64,000 nucleotides of DNA from Paractinoplanes lichenicola (GCF_016785085.1 NZ_JAENHO010000007.1:496001-560000), one strand, 5' to 3'; positions 44,870-54,117 are shown, counted from the first letter of the stretch. A program made the numbers and translations. Notes: a model not told the origin generated them from the letters alone.

Positions 44870-45942
44870 CGGCGCTGACCGGCGTCCGGGTGCTCGAGCT
44901 GGCCGGGCTGGCGCCGGGGCCGTTCGGCTGCATGCTGCTGGCCGACCTGGGCGCCGACGTGGTGCGGGTGGATCGTCCCGGCGGTTCGGGGATGCCGCCG
45001 GGGCCCCTCGACCGCAACCGCCGGACGGTGACGCTCGACCTCAAGAACCCCTCAGACTCGGCCGCGTTGCTGAGCCTGGTCGAGCGGGCCGACGTGTTGG
45101 TGGAGGGCTACCGGCCGGGCGTCGCCGAGCGGCTGGGCATCGGTCCCGCCGACTGCCACCAGGTCAACCCCGGTCTGGTGTACGCCCGGATGACGGGCTG
45201 GGGGCAGGACGGGCCGCTCGCCGCGCGGGCCGGGCACGACATCGACTACCTGGCCGTGGCGGGCGCCCTCGAACCCCTGGGCCGGGCCGGGGAGCGGCCG
45301 CACGCGCCGATCAACCTGCTCGCCGACTTCGCCGGGGGCGGCATGCTGCTGGCCGTGGGCGTGCTGGCGGCGCTGGTCGAACGGTCCCGCTCCGGGCTCG
45401 GGCAGGTGGTCGACGCGGCCATGGTCGACGGGTCGGCCCTGCTGACGACGTTCCTGCACGGCATGATCGCGAACGGGGCCTGGCCCGGCGGGCGCGGCGA
45501 GAACCTGCTCGACGGCGGGGCGCCCTTCTACGACACGTACGAGACGGCCGACGGCGGGTTCATGGCCGTCGGGGCGATCGAGCCGCCGTTCTACCAGGCC
45601 CTGCTGGGCGGGCTCGGCCTCGACGATCAAGACCTTCCTTCCCCGTACGATCCCTCGGGCTGGGCGGCGTTGCGGACGCGCTTCGCCGAGCGCTTCCGCA
45701 CCCGTACGCGCGACGAGTGGACGGCCGTGTTCGAGGGGCTGGACGCCTGTGTCGCGCCGGTGCTCTCCCCCACCGAGGCGCCCACGCATCCGCACAACCG
45801 GGCCCGTACGGCGTTCGTCGACGTGGACGGGGTGACCCAGCCCGCGCCGGCGCCGCGCTTCGCGCGTACGGGGGCAAGCCGGCCGCAACCACCCACGGCC
45901 GTGACCGTGGAATCGGTTTTGTCGGGCTGGTCCCTCAAGTAG
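44866..45942 (+). CDS. CaiB/BaiF-family CoA transferase
   Basis: 358 residues from a GTG overlapping the FadB-like stop by four bases. The family start LTGVRVLELAGLAPGPFGCM and LADLGADVVRVDRPGGSG are seen, with ARMTGWGQDGPLAARAGHDI containing the conserved Asp, probably the CoA-linked nucleophile. It moves CoA between carboxylic acids or racemises 2-methylacyl-CoA, the latter giving the substrate for beta-oxidation of branched acids. Alpha-methylacyl-CoA racemase is possible but cannot be separated from the transferase by sequence alone. Confidence 0.87.
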   Translation: MTALTGVRVLELAGLAPGPFGCMLLADLGADVVRVDRPGGSGMPPGPLDRNRRTVTLDLKNPSDSAALLSLVERADVLVEGYRPGVAERLGIGPADCHQVNPGLVYARMTGWGQDGPLAARAGHDIDYLAVAGALEPLGRAGERPHAPINLLADFAGGGMLLAVGVLAALVERSRSGLGQVVDAAMVDGSALLTTFLHGMIANGAWPGGRGENLLDGGAPFYDTYETADGGFMAVGAIEPPFYQALLGGLGLDDQDLPSPYDPSGWAALRTRFAERFRTRTRDEWTAVFEGLDACVAPVLSPTEAPTHPHNRARTAFVDVDGVTQPAPAPRFARTGASRPQPPTAVTVESVLSGWSLK

Positions 45943-45957
45943 GCGGACCACCGGCCG

Positions 45958-47010
45958 ATGCGAGGTCGGATGGACACGAACTTGGACCCCTCGGTGCTGC
46001 GCCGGCGCCGCACCGTCGAGGCCAGCTCACTGGTGACCCGCGCCGGTGGCGTGCTGTGCATCACGCTGTTCCTGACCGGCTCGCTCGGCATGCCGGCGAC
46101 GACCCTGCAGGCGCCGTGGGTGCTCCTGGCCGGAATCGGCGGCCTCGTCGAGATCACCTTCTCGCTGCTGCTCGCCCTGGTCAACCTGCGGCGGCCGGGC
46201 GGACGCCACTACGAGCGGATCAGCCGGTGGGGCGTAGTCAGCGACACCGTGGCGATCGCCGGCCTGGTCGCCGCGATCCAGTCGACCGGGCAGACGGTGT
46301 GGCCCGTTCTCGTCCTGTCCATCCTGACGGCCGCCCTGCGCGCCCAGCTCGGCGGCGCGCTGCTGACGTGGGCCGGCACCAGCGGCATCCTGGGCGTCGC
46401 GGTGCTGCTGCACGGCGACGACGCGATGCGGCCCGGCGACCTCAGCGTGGCCGTGCTGTGCCACCTGCTGGTCGCCATCCTGAGCGGCACGCAGGCCCGC
46501 GCGTACGGGCGGCAGGTGTGCGAGCTCGACGAGGCCCGCCGTCAGCTGCACTACCAGGCGGCCCACGACGGGCTGACCGGGCTGCCCAACCGGGCCGAGC
46601 TGGACGCGCACGCCGCCTCGCTCGACGGCCGCGCGATGGCCGTGTTGCTGCTCGACCTGAACGGCTTCAAGGCCGTCAACGACACCCGCGGCCACGCGGC
46701 CGGCGACGAGGTGCTGCGCGCGGTCGGCGCCCGCCTGGGCACCGGCCTGCGCGACGGCGACCTGGCCGGCCGCATCGGCGGCGACGAGTTCGTGGTGGTG
46801 CTGGCCGACGCCGGCTTCGACACGGCCTCGGAACTGGCCGCGCGCCTGCGCACGGCCGTCTGCGAGCCCATCGACGTCGGCGGCCGCCCGGTGACCGTCG
46901 GCGTCAGCATCGGCGTGGCCGCCCGCACGGCCGGCGACCCGACCGGCCTGGAGGCGTTGAGCCTGGCCGCCGACGCCGCCATGTACGCCGAGAAAGCGGG
47001 CCGGGTCTAG
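45958..47010 (+). CDS. membrane diguanylate cyclase (GGDEF)
   Basis: 350 residues (an ATG at 45970 is another start). Five to six membrane helices fill about 25-170. The GGDEF domain starts near 195 (HDGLTGLPNRAELDAHAASL) and has an intact GGDEF (about 274-278). The inhibitory site RDGD lies five residues before it, so product feedback is expected. It makes cyclic-di-GMP from two GTP. There is no EAL domain. The same window holds a PilZ receptor protein, but no direct link is shown. Confidence 0.92.
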   Translation: MRGRMDTNLDPSVLRRRRTVEASSLVTRAGGVLCITLFLTGSLGMPATTLQAPWVLLAGIGGLVEITFSLLLALVNLRRPGGRHYERISRWGVVSDTVAIAGLVAAIQSTGQTVWPVLVLSILTAALRAQLGGALLTWAGTSGILGVAVLLHGDDAMRPGDLSVAVLCHLLVAILSGTQARAYGRQVCELDEARRQLHYQAAHDGLTGLPNRAELDAHAASLDGRAMAVLLLDLNGFKAVNDTRGHAAGDEVLRAVGARLGTGLRDGDLAGRIGGDEFVVVLADAGFDTASELAARLRTAVCEPIDVGGRPVTVGVSIGVAARTAGDPTGLEALSLAADAAMYAEKAGRV

Positions 47011-47013
47011 CTC

Positions 47014-47376
47014 TCAACTCAACCAGCGTGACGCGGCGGCGTACGTGTCGTCAGGGGTGTTGTTGAAAGCGATCGCCGCCCCCGGCGCGTGCCGGTGCAC
47101 CAGGTTGATGATCCGCTCGAACAGCTCGACGTCGCCGCGCACACCTCCGCCGACGACGACCACTTCCCACGCCCGTTCCCGCAGCGCCGCGCTCACGACC
47201 GCCTCGATGTCGTCGCTGCCGTCCAGCCCGACCAGGCAGGCCCGCGCGCCCACCCCCGCCTCCTCGAAGCGGGCCATCCCGACCGCGATCCCCTCGGCCA
47301 CCGGCGTGGGATCCCACGGACCGGGCACCCGATACGGATCGAGCCCGATCACCAGCACCCGGGCGTCAACGTCCAT
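47014..47376 (-). CDS. conserved hypothetical protein, 120 aa
   Basis: The sequence opens MDVDARVLVIGLDPYRVPGP and carries WEVVVVGGGVRGDVELFE and RIINLVHRHAPGAAIAFNNT. The alternating strands and helices suggest a small Rossmann-like fold similar to a response-regulator or NAD-binding domain, but no catalytic motif is recognised. It lies convergent to the GGDEF gene with three bases between them. Confidence 0.7.
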   Translation of the reverse strand: MDVDARVLVIGLDPYRVPGPWDPTPVAEGIAVGMARFEEAGVGARACLVGLDGSDDIEAVVSAALRERAWEVVVVGGGVRGDVELFERIINLVHRHAPGAAIAFNNTPDDTYAAASRWLS

Positions 47377-47406
47377 GCCTGCAACCTAACGTGCCAGGAT
47401 GATCGA

Positions 47407-47706
47407 ATGCTCTACGGATATCTGGGTTCGATGAGAACGAAGCCCGGCCACCGCGACGAGGTGGCCGCCATCCTCACCTCCGGCGCCGACGGTCTCAAGG
47501 CCGCGGGGTGCCACCTTTATGCGGTCGCCCTCGACGCCACCGACGACGTCACGATCTGGGTCACGGAGGCCTGGGACTCCAAGGAGGCCCACGACGCCTC
47601 CCTCCAACTCCCCGAGACCCGCGCCGCGATCGCCCAGGCCATGCCCATGCTGACCGGCGAGTTCACCAGCCAGGAAACCCGCATCGTGGGCGGCCTCGGC
47701 GTCTGA
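47407..47706 (+). CDS. antibiotic biosynthesis monooxygenase-like protein
   Basis: 99 residues from ATG 47407 (MLYGYLGSMRTKPGHRDEVA). It has the ferredoxin-like fold of the ABM domain, with TIWVTEAWDSKEAHDASLQL near the middle and the short C-terminal strand. Such proteins act on quinones or in heme breakdown; this member has no distinguishing motif. It is divergent from the hypothetical gene at 47376. Confidence 0.82.
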   Translation: MLYGYLGSMRTKPGHRDEVAAILTSGADGLKAAGCHLYAVALDATDDVTIWVTEAWDSKEAHDASLQLPETRAAIAQAMPMLTGEFTSQETRIVGGLGV

Positions 47707-47764
47707 CCGAAGCTGCGCGGAAAGTGTCGGGCCGACGGGCCGCGGGCGCCGCAAGATGGCGGGC

Positions 47765-48652
47765 ATGGATGACGCCACCTTGGTATCCCGGTTCTTGAGC
47801 GACGGCTTCGTCAAGCTGGAGGGAGCCGTGGCGCCGCGGGTGGCCGCGGATTGTGCGCGGCTGTTGTGGCGGGAGACGGGCTGCGACCCGGACGATCCGA
47901 CGACGTGGACGAAGCCCGTGCACTGGGTGGCCGGGCGGGCCGACGGGCCGTTCGCCGCCGCGCCGAACTCGCCGGAGCTGCATCACGTGTACGACCTGCT
48001 CGTCGGCGCGGGACGGTGGGCGCCGCGGTATTCGCTGGGCACTTTTCCGCTGCGTTTCCCGCACGTCGAGGAACCGGACGACGCGGGCTGGCACATCGAG
48101 GGCAGCTACCTGCCGGAGGGCGAGAGCTGGTATTTCACCAACCTGCGCTCCCGCGATCGGGCCCTGCTCATGCTGTTCCTGTTCACCGAGGTCGGCCCCG
48201 GCGACGCCCCGACCCGCATCCGCGTCGGCTCCCACCTCGACGTGCCGAAGCTCCTGACCCCGTACGGCGAGGCCGGTGCAAGCGGCTTGACCCTGGCCCC
48301 CGGCTTGGAGACGGCCTCGGCTCACCGCCCGCTCGCCCTGGCCACCGGCTCCCCCGGCGACGTCTTCCTGTGCCACCCGTTCCTGGTGCACGCGGCCCAG
48401 CCCCACCACGGCACCCGGCCCCGCTTCATGGCCCAGCCCCCACTGCTGCCGGCCGCACCGTACGAACTCGACCGCCCCGACGGCGCCTACTCCCCTGTGG
48501 AACTCGCGATCCGGTCGGCGGCTATATCCACGTCAGATCAGGTATATCCGGAAAGACGAGACCAACTCTTTCCGGACGCGCCAATAATCCCTTCGCCAAT
48601 TCCCGCGACCCTTGGCGTCGCTTCGCGCGAAATCCGACCTTCGGAGGTGTAG
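47765..48652 (+). CDS. phytanoyl-CoA dioxygenase-like protein with an aberrant C-terminus
   Basis: 295 residues from ATG 47765 (ATG 47756 is possible). The Fe(II)/2-oxoglutarate pattern is seen in GWHIEGSYLPEGESWYFTNL (first His and acid) and in FLVHAAQPHHGTRPRFMAQP (second His and Arg for 2-oxoglutarate). The usual family end is near SPVELAIRSA. Beyond that, about 45 residues are unlike the family and lie where GC content falls and a gene on the other strand begins. The original 3' end has probably been replaced by a foreign segment. The substrate is unknown. Confidence 0.8.
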   Translation: MDDATLVSRFLSDGFVKLEGAVAPRVAADCARLLWRETGCDPDDPTTWTKPVHWVAGRADGPFAAAPNSPELHHVYDLLVGAGRWAPRYSLGTFPLRFPHVEEPDDAGWHIEGSYLPEGESWYFTNLRSRDRALLMLFLFTEVGPGDAPTRIRVGSHLDVPKLLTPYGEAGASGLTLAPGLETASAHRPLALATGSPGDVFLCHPFLVHAAQPHHGTRPRFMAQPPLLPAAPYELDRPDGAYSPVELAIRSAAISTSDQVYPERRDQLFPDAPIIPSPIPATLGVASREIRPSEV

Positions 48653-48973
48653 CCACAGCGCCTCGGCCTTTTCGGTCGGCTCTCCCGAAATCAAAAACCT
48701 GACGTTGTCCAGAGCTACTTGCGCCTCCACGGGAGATACGTGCTTGATCGCGCGCTCCCGGGATTCGGCGTCGACGTTTTCCTGGTGCCGGGCAAAGAGC
48801 TCTCGATAGTGTTTGTGCGCTTCGGCCAGAAAGCGCGCGACGGCCTCTCGCCTGAGGTCAGCGATTTTTGCCGCGCGGTCTCGCTTGAACGCCATCCGTT
48901 GGGACAGCAGCGTAGACGTCGAACCAACGACGGTGCCGAGTAACGTGCCGGCAATCGGAAGCCAATCCGCCAT
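48533..48973 (-). CDS. small membrane-anchored hypothetical protein
   Basis: 146 residues from ATG 48973 (MADWLPIAGTLLGTVVGSTS). One N-terminal hydrophobic helix is followed by a charged helical region (RMAFKRDRAAKIADLRREAV and EAHKHYRELFARHQENVDAE). There is no known family. Lower GC than its neighbours and an overlap of about 120 bases with the 3' end of the convergent dioxygenase gene suggest it came with the foreign segment. The roughly 260 bases upstream of it hold no recognisable gene. Confidence 0.6.
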   Translation of the reverse strand: MADWLPIAGTLLGTVVGSTSTLLSQRMAFKRDRAAKIADLRREAVARFLAEAHKHYRELFARHQENVDAESRERAIKHVSPVEAQVALDNVRFLISGEPTEKAEALWLHLRRSDFARSDAKGRGNWRRDYWRVRKELVSSFRIYLI

Positions 48974-49234
48974 GCCGTCCAGTGAACCCAATTCACCTGG
49001 GCAGCGCCAGAGGCGTCGCGTCTTTCCTTGCCCATCCTTGAGGTTTTGCCAAGACGTAGCCATGCAACTGGTGATCAACCGGGCATTGCTCTCAGCAACG
49101 AGCCGCAATCCAGTTCGCGGGGGCCGACGGAGATAGCTCGGCGATCCTGAGCGAGTGCTGTCTTGAAGTTCGCAGTGTCCACGAGCGCGAGGCTTTCTCG
49201 ATCGTCCGAAGTAGAGAAAAGCACGGATGCGCTT

Positions 49235-50029
49235 TCACTTGTTGGACAGGCTGAAGTGCATATAGTCCTTCAGCGAGGTCCAGCGCCCGCCCCAGTGGAA
49301 GTCGTTCCACGTGAAGGCTCGGGCCGCGCCCTCGGGGTGGACCATGCCGATGAGGTAGCGGCTGCGTTGGAGGTAGAACTGGCTGCCCGCGGGGGAGATC
49401 GAGCGGCCGCGGATCATCGGGTTCTGGAACGGGTTGATGTCGATCGCGGTGCCGGTGGCGTGTTCGGACCACGTCGTCGTTCCGCCGACGGCTCGGCAGT
49501 TGTAGCCGGCCGTGACCGTGGCCATGTTCGACTCGGTGGGGTTGTTGACCTTCATGGGGGCCATGCCCATGATGCGGAAGCGCCAGCGATACAGGGTGCC
49601 GAAGACCTGTTGGGCGCGGGCGGCCACGTCCTTGCGGACGATCACGCTGCCGTCGTGGTAGGCGCCGTTGAAGTCGATGTAGGAGACCCATACGCGGCGC
49701 AGGTTGGTCGGCAGGACGGGGCATTTCTTGAGCGGCTGCCAGTTGACCGAGGCGGCGGTGACGGGCTCGATGCGCGTACGGAAGGCCGGCAGTGGGACCG
49801 CGGGGGCGTTGAGCCGCAGCACGGCGTCGACCTGCACGGGGGCGGCCGACGAGATGCCGTTCCAGGCGGCCAGTTGCTGCATGCTGACCCCGCGCAGCGC
49901 GGCGATGTAGGCCAGCGTCTCGCCGGGGCGGACCACATGCCACACCGTGCCTGCTGCTCCGGCCGGGGCGGGGGCGAGAACCGGCAGGAGCAGCAGGGCG
50001 GTGACGACCGCGATCAGACGTTTGCGCAC
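49235..50029 (-). CDS. secreted LysM / M15 D-Ala-D-Ala carboxypeptidase-like protein
   Basis: 264 residues with a signal peptide (KRLIAVVTALLLLPVLAPAP). A LysM repeat follows (VWHVVRPGETLAYIAALRGV), which binds peptidoglycan. The M15 peptidase domain has EHATGTAIDINP (His and Asp metal ligands) and DYMHFS (second His). It would trim cross-links or stem peptides in the cell wall. The gene begins about 50 bases after the ABC transporter ATPase gene, on the same strand. Both domains look complete. Confidence 0.88.
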   Translation of the reverse strand: MRKRLIAVVTALLLLPVLAPAPAGAAGTVWHVVRPGETLAYIAALRGVSMQQLAAWNGISSAAPVQVDAVLRLNAPAVPLPAFRTRIEPVTAASVNWQPLKKCPVLPTNLRRVWVSYIDFNGAYHDGSVIVRKDVAARAQQVFGTLYRWRFRIMGMAPMKVNNPTESNMATVTAGYNCRAVGGTTTWSEHATGTAIDINPFQNPMIRGRSISPAGSQFYLQRSRYLIGMVHPEGAARAFTWNDFHWGGRWTSLKDYMHFSLSNK

Positions 50030-50080
50030 GGCTACAGACCGTACGAAGCGTCCCGGGCGAGTCGCAGCGAAACGCGAAAA

Positions 50081-51100
50081 TCAGGCCAGCGCGACGGGAT
50101 GGGGCGACAGCGTTACCCGTACGGGCGTGCCTGGTGCGAGCGTCGTCAAGCGGTCGGTCGCGACCTGGGCCACCACGAGCTGGTCGCCGACCGTGACGGT
50201 GACCTTGCTGATCGGGCCCAGGAAGCTGGTCGTGAGGACCTTGCCGGTGCCGCCCGCGTCCGGCGTGACCTGCACAGACTCCGGGCGTACGAGGGCCGTG
50301 ACCGACGCCGCCGAGGCGGGTGCGAGCAGTGGCAGCCGGGTGCCCAGAACTTCGACCTCGTCGTCGGTGACGACGCCGGGCAGGCGGTTGCTCAGGCCCA
50401 CGAACTCGGCCACGAACGGCGTCGCGGGGGTCAGATAAATATCCGCGGGCGCGGCCAGTTGCTCGAGCTTGCCGGCCCGCATCACACCCACCCGGTCGGC
50501 GACGGCGAGCGCCTCCTCCTGGTCGTGCGTGACGAACAGCGTCGTCGTGCCGACCTCGGTCTGGATGCGGCGGATCTCGTCGCGCAGCTGCACGCGCACC
50601 TTGGCGTCGAGCGCCGACAGCGGCTCGTCGAGCAGCAGCACGCTCGGCTCGATCGCGAGGGCGCGGGCCAGGGCGACGCGCTGCTGCTGCCCGCCCGACA
50701 GCTGATGCGGGTAGCGGTCGGCGAACTGCGCGATACCGACGAGTTCGAGCATCTCCCGGGCGCGCGTTTCTGAGCGTTTGCGGCCGCGCAGCGACAACCC
50801 GAACGTCACGTTGGCCAGGGCGGTCAAATGCGGGAAGAGGCTGTACGCCTGGAAGACCATGCCCATGTCCCGCCGGTTCGCGGGCAGTGCGGTCACGTCC
50901 TTGCCGCCCACGAGCACCTGCCCGCTGTCGGCGTCCTCGAGACCGGCCAGCACGCGCAGCGCCGTGGTCTTGCCGCAACCCGACGGGCCGAGCAGCGCGA
51001 TGAACTCGCCGGGCTCGATGGACAGGTCGAGGTTGTCGAGGGCGTGCGTGGTGCCGAACGAGCGGCGCAACCCTTGCAGATGGACGGCGACGCCGCTCAT
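50081..51100 (-). CDS. ABC transporter ATP-binding protein (FbpC/PotA-like)
   Basis: 339 residues. Walker A LLGPSGCGKTTALRVLAG, signature QLSGGQQQRVALARALA and Walker B LLLDEPLSALDAKVR are complete. A C-terminal TOBE-like regulatory domain (about 245-339) fits the spermidine, iron or molybdate group. It energises the two permease subunits encoded upstream. The start overlaps the end of the second permease gene by four bases. Confidence 0.92.
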   Translation of the reverse strand: MSGVAVHLQGLRRSFGTTHALDNLDLSIEPGEFIALLGPSGCGKTTALRVLAGLEDADSGQVLVGGKDVTALPANRRDMGMVFQAYSLFPHLTALANVTFGLSLRGRKRSETRAREMLELVGIAQFADRYPHQLSGGQQQRVALARALAIEPSVLLLDEPLSALDAKVRVQLRDEIRRIQTEVGTTTLFVTHDQEEALAVADRVGVMRAGKLEQLAAPADIYLTPATPFVAEFVGLSNRLPGVVTDDEVEVLGTRLPLLAPASAASVTALVRPESVQVTPDAGGTGKVLTTSFLGPISKVTVTVGDQLVVAQVATDRLTTLAPGTPVRVTLSPHPVALA

Positions 51101-51915
51101 GTGGTGGTCTCCTTGGGCGAGACGGGGGCGACGGCGGCCGAGGAGCGGCGGCGCCCGCCGAGCAGGGACAGAAGCAGCAGCAGGACGAAGGCGAGCAGCA
51201 GCGCGGTGAGCGACACGGCCACCGACATGGTCGCGCTGCTCTTGCCCAGGAAGTTGATCGCGACCTGCAGGTTCGTGCGGTTGAGCAGGGACGCGATGGT
51301 GAACTCACCGAGCACGAGGGCCACGGTCAGGAACGCCGCGGACAGCACCGCCGAGCGGATGTTGGGCAGCACGACCCGCCACATCACCGTGCCCCAGCCG
51401 GCGCCCAGCGAACGCGCAGCTTCGGCCAAAGTCTTCACGTCGATCGCCGACAGGCCGGCGTCGATCGCGCGATACGCGTACGGCAGAACGAGCACTGTGT
51501 ACGCGAAGACGAGCGTCAGCGACGAGCCGCCCAGGAAGTACGTGACCCACGCGTACACCGGCGCCAGCCCGACGACCAGCACGATGGCCGGGATCGTCAG
51601 CGGCAGCAGGCAGATGAACTCGACCAGCCTGCGCAACTGAGGCAGCCGCAACCGAACCCAGACGGCCGTCGGAACGAGCAGAACGAGCATCAGGACGGCG
51701 GTGAGCGCGGCCTGCAGCAGCGAGTTCGTGATGCCCTCGGCCAGCGCCGGATACCGCTCGCTCAGCTGCGGCCAATCGAACAACAACGGCCAAGTTTCGG
51801 CGTCACGCGTGGAGAACTCGACCATCGCGACGAACGGCAGCACGAAGAAGACGCCGAGAACGAGCAACACCGTCCACCGAAACGCACGTTGTTTGCGCAC
51901 GCGACGTGCGATCAC
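51097..51915 (-). CDS. ABC transporter permease 2
   Basis: 272 residues from GTG 51915, overlapping the upstream permease stop (GTGA). Six membrane helices are seen, with the EAA-loop region EAARSLGAGWGTVMWRVVLP for contact with the ATPase. The C-terminal part has LLALVLLLLLSLLGGRRR-type basic residues. It pairs with the first permease to form the channel. The substrate is set by the solute-binding lipoprotein at the head of the operon. Confidence 0.9.
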   Translation of the reverse strand: MIARRVRKQRAFRWTVLLVLGVFFVLPFVAMVEFSTRDAETWPLLFDWPQLSERYPALAEGITNSLLQAALTAVLMLVLLVPTAVWVRLRLPQLRRLVEFICLLPLTIPAIVLVVGLAPVYAWVTYFLGGSSLTLVFAYTVLVLPYAYRAIDAGLSAIDVKTLAEAARSLGAGWGTVMWRVVLPNIRSAVLSAAFLTVALVLGEFTIASLLNRTNLQVAINFLGKSSATMSVAVSLTALLLAFVLLLLLSLLGGRRRSSAAVAPVSPKETTT

Positions 51916-52778
51916 CCCAGCCACTTGGACGTCCTCTTCTGCAGCAGGGAGTAGAGCGCCATCACCACGGCCACGACGACGACCATGCCGAGCGCCATCG
52001 CCTTGCCGACGTTCTGCTGGCCGAGCAGCACCTCGCTGGTCAGCGCGCCGCGGATCTGCAACGGCACGAGCGGGCTGCCCTGGCTGACCAGGGCCGCCGC
52101 GGTGGCGTACGCGGAAAAGCTGTTGGCGAAAAGCAGCAGGGCCGAGCCGAGGAACGCCGGTGCCAGCAGCGGGCCGGCGACCCGGGTCCAGTATTGCCAC
52201 GTGGTGCCGCCCAGGCTCTCGGTCGCCTCGCGCCACTGCGGGCGGATGCCGTCGAGCGCGGGCAGGAACACGATGACCATGAGCGGGATCTGGAAGTACG
52301 TGTAGACCAGGGCGAGGCCGGGCAGCTCGAACAGCCAGACGCCGTTCTCGAACAGGTTGATGTCGAACGTGTCCTGCAGCCACACGGTGACGAAGCCGGA
52401 CAGGCCGATCGTGGCCAGGAAGGCGAACGCCAGGGTGACGCCGCCGAACTGGGCCAGCACACCCGCCGCCGCGGTCACGGTCCGGCGCAGCACGCCCTCC
52501 GGGTTGGCGGTGGCCAAGGCGTACGCGAGCAGTGCTCCCAGGACCGCGCCGACCAGCGCGCTGATCGCCGAGAGCGCGATGCTGCGGCCGAAGGCGTCGA
52601 GCACGACCTCGGTGCCGAGCGCGCGCAGGTTGGCCAGCGTGACGCCGCCGTCGTTGCCCGCGAACGCGCCGATCACGACGACGAGCGTCGGGACGATCAG
52701 GAAGATCGCCACGTACGCGAAGAACGGCACCGTCCCGAGCAGGGAGGTGACGCCCCGCAGGCGCGGCCGCCGGGCCAC
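51912..52778 (-). CDS. ABC transporter permease 1
   Basis: 288 residues from GTG 52778 (VARRPRLRGVTSLLGTVPFF); upstream frame without a start is not used. It has six hydrophobic helices and an EAA loop (EATESLGGTTWQYWTRVAGP). A basic N-terminus precedes the first helix. The gene begins about 25 bases after the solute-binding protein stop, with no strong ribosome site, so it may be translated by re-initiation. It pairs with the second permease. Confidence 0.88.
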   Translation of the reverse strand: MARRPRLRGVTSLLGTVPFFAYVAIFLIVPTLVVVIGAFAGNDGGVTLANLRALGTEVVLDAFGRSIALSAISALVGAVLGALLAYALATANPEGVLRRTVTAAAGVLAQFGGVTLAFAFLATIGLSGFVTVWLQDTFDINLFENGVWLFELPGLALVYTYFQIPLMVIVFLPALDGIRPQWREATESLGGTTWQYWTRVAGPLLAPAFLGSALLLFANSFSAYATAAALVSQGSPLVPLQIRGALTSEVLLGQQNVGKAMALGMVVVVAVVMALYSLLQKRTSKWLG

Positions 52779-52803
52779 GCGCTGCGGGACGGAGGCGGCT
52801 ACC

Positions 52804-53922
52804 TCAGCCAACGGTCTTGGCCCAGTTGGCCGACAGGTACTCCTTGGCCTTGCCGGTCTCCTCCTCGGTCGGGACGACCGGGGTGCCGTCGACCTTGGGC
52901 AGGGCGTCGAACAGGGCCTTGTCGATCGTGCCGGCCTTGGCCATGGCGTCCTGCCGCACGGGCCGGGCGCCACCCTTGAGCCACAGGTTCTGGCCCTCGT
53001 CGGAGTAGAGGAACTCCTGCCACAGGCGCGCGGCGGCCGGGTGCGGGGCGTCCTTGCTGATCGCCTGGACGTAGTACGAGCCGAGCACCGAGCCGCTGGG
53101 GACGAAGGTCTTCCAGGTCTTGAGCTTGGTGGCCTCGGCCGCGTTCAGGTAGTCCCAGTCGAAGACGACCGGGGTCTGGCCGGACTGGATGGAGGCCGAG
53201 TCGGGGTCGACGGGCAGCAGGTTGCCGGCCTTCTTGAGCTTGCCGAAGTATTCGACGCCGGGGGCGATGTCGGCGACCGTGCCGCCGTTGCCGAGCGACG
53301 CGGCCTGCACGGCGCCGAACGCGGAACCGGCCTGGGTCGGATCGCCGTTGAGCGCGACCTTGCCCTTGTACTCGGGCTTGAGCAGGTCCTCGAGGCTGGC
53401 CGGGGCGGGCACCTTGGCGCTGTCGTAGCCGACCGACATGTAGCCGCCGTAGTCGTTGACCCAGGTGCCGTTGGCGTCCTTGAGGTTGTCCGGGATGTCG
53501 CCGAACGTCGCGACCTTGTACGGCGCGAACATGGCGGTGTTGGCCGCGGCGACCGAGGCGCCCAGGTCGAACACGTCGGGCGCGCCGTCCTGGCCCTTGA
53601 GCTGGTTGGCCGCGTTGATCTCGTCCTGGCTCGACGCGTCGGGCTGCGCCGAGTTGACCTTGATGCCGTACTTGTCGCCGAACGTCTTGATCAGCTCGCC
53701 GTAGTTGGCCCAGTTCGGGGGCAGCGCGATGACGTTGAGCTGGCCCTCGGCCTTGGCCGCCTCGACGAGCTTGTCGATCCCGCCCAGGTCGGCCGCGCTG
53801 GTCGCGCTCGCGGCGCCGGAGCCCGAGGCCTCGGCCTCCTTCTCGGGCGGCGAGCAGGCCGCGACCGCGGCAACGGTGGTGGCCGCCAGAGCGACGGCGA
53901 TCGTGCGGGTGATGTGACGCAC
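52804..53922 (-). CDS. ABC transporter solute-binding lipoprotein (family 1)
   Basis: 372 residues from GTG 53922, with GGAGG seven bases upstream. The lipobox is AAVAACS. The mature part is a two-lobe periplasmic-binding fold with Tyr/Asp residues around the cleft (YDSAKVPAPASLEDLLKPEY and SIQSGQTPVVFDWDYLNAAE). The permease and ATPase type suggests spermidine, putrescine, ferric iron, or a phosphonate; the sequence does not decide. It is the promoter-proximal gene of the operon 53922-50081. Confidence 0.9.
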   Translation of the reverse strand: MRHITRTIAVALAATTVAAVAACSPPEKEAEASGSGAASATSAADLGGIDKLVEAAKAEGQLNVIALPPNWANYGELIKTFGDKYGIKVNSAQPDASSQDEINAANQLKGQDGAPDVFDLGASVAAANTAMFAPYKVATFGDIPDNLKDANGTWVNDYGGYMSVGYDSAKVPAPASLEDLLKPEYKGKVALNGDPTQAGSAFGAVQAASLGNGGTVADIAPGVEYFGKLKKAGNLLPVDPDSASIQSGQTPVVFDWDYLNAAEATKLKTWKTFVPSGSVLGSYYVQAISKDAPHPAAARLWQEFLYSDEGQNLWLKGGARPVRQDAMAKAGTIDKALFDALPKVDGTPVVPTEEETGKAKEYLSANWAKTVG

Positions 53923-53974
53923 TGTGGTTCCTCCCTCTACGCACACCGAACCGGTGGCGCTGGGAGATCATGAA

Positions 53975-54009
53975 GTTGCTTGACGAAGAAAAAGCGTCCC
54001 GCAAGCAAC
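53975..54009. promoter_or_regulatory. inverted repeat upstream of the ABC importer operon
   Basis: GTTGCTTG (53975-53982) and CAAGCAAC (54002-54009) are perfect complements separated by 19 bases, about 55 bases before the solute-binding protein start. It may be a regulator site or form a stem in the leader RNA. The gap also holds the GGCAT-TT-ATGCC palindrome at 54066-54077. Confidence 0.4.
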
Positions 54010-54085
54010 GCCCGAGCGACATTCACCCGTTGATCTTGAAGACTGCTTCACAAGGGCACTGACCAGGCATTTATGCCCGTGATTG

Positions 54086-54113
54086 GCCGGGTCCGGCCGC
54101 CACCGGACCCGGC
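54086..54113 (-). terminator. strong hairpin terminator of the small secreted peptide gene
   Basis: A perfect 11-base stem (GCCGGGTCCGG at 54086-54096 with its complement at 54103-54113) and a six-base loop. It lies four bases after the stop of the small peptide gene in the direction of its transcription and separates it from the ABC importer leader. No long T run follows, as is usual in actinomycetes. Confidence 0.65.
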
Positions 54114-54117
54114 AGAC

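Noticed and set aside
48974..49234. Gene in the gap before the M15 peptidase
   Set aside because: Short frames lack ribosome sites and similarity; nothing was supported in this roughly 260-base gap.
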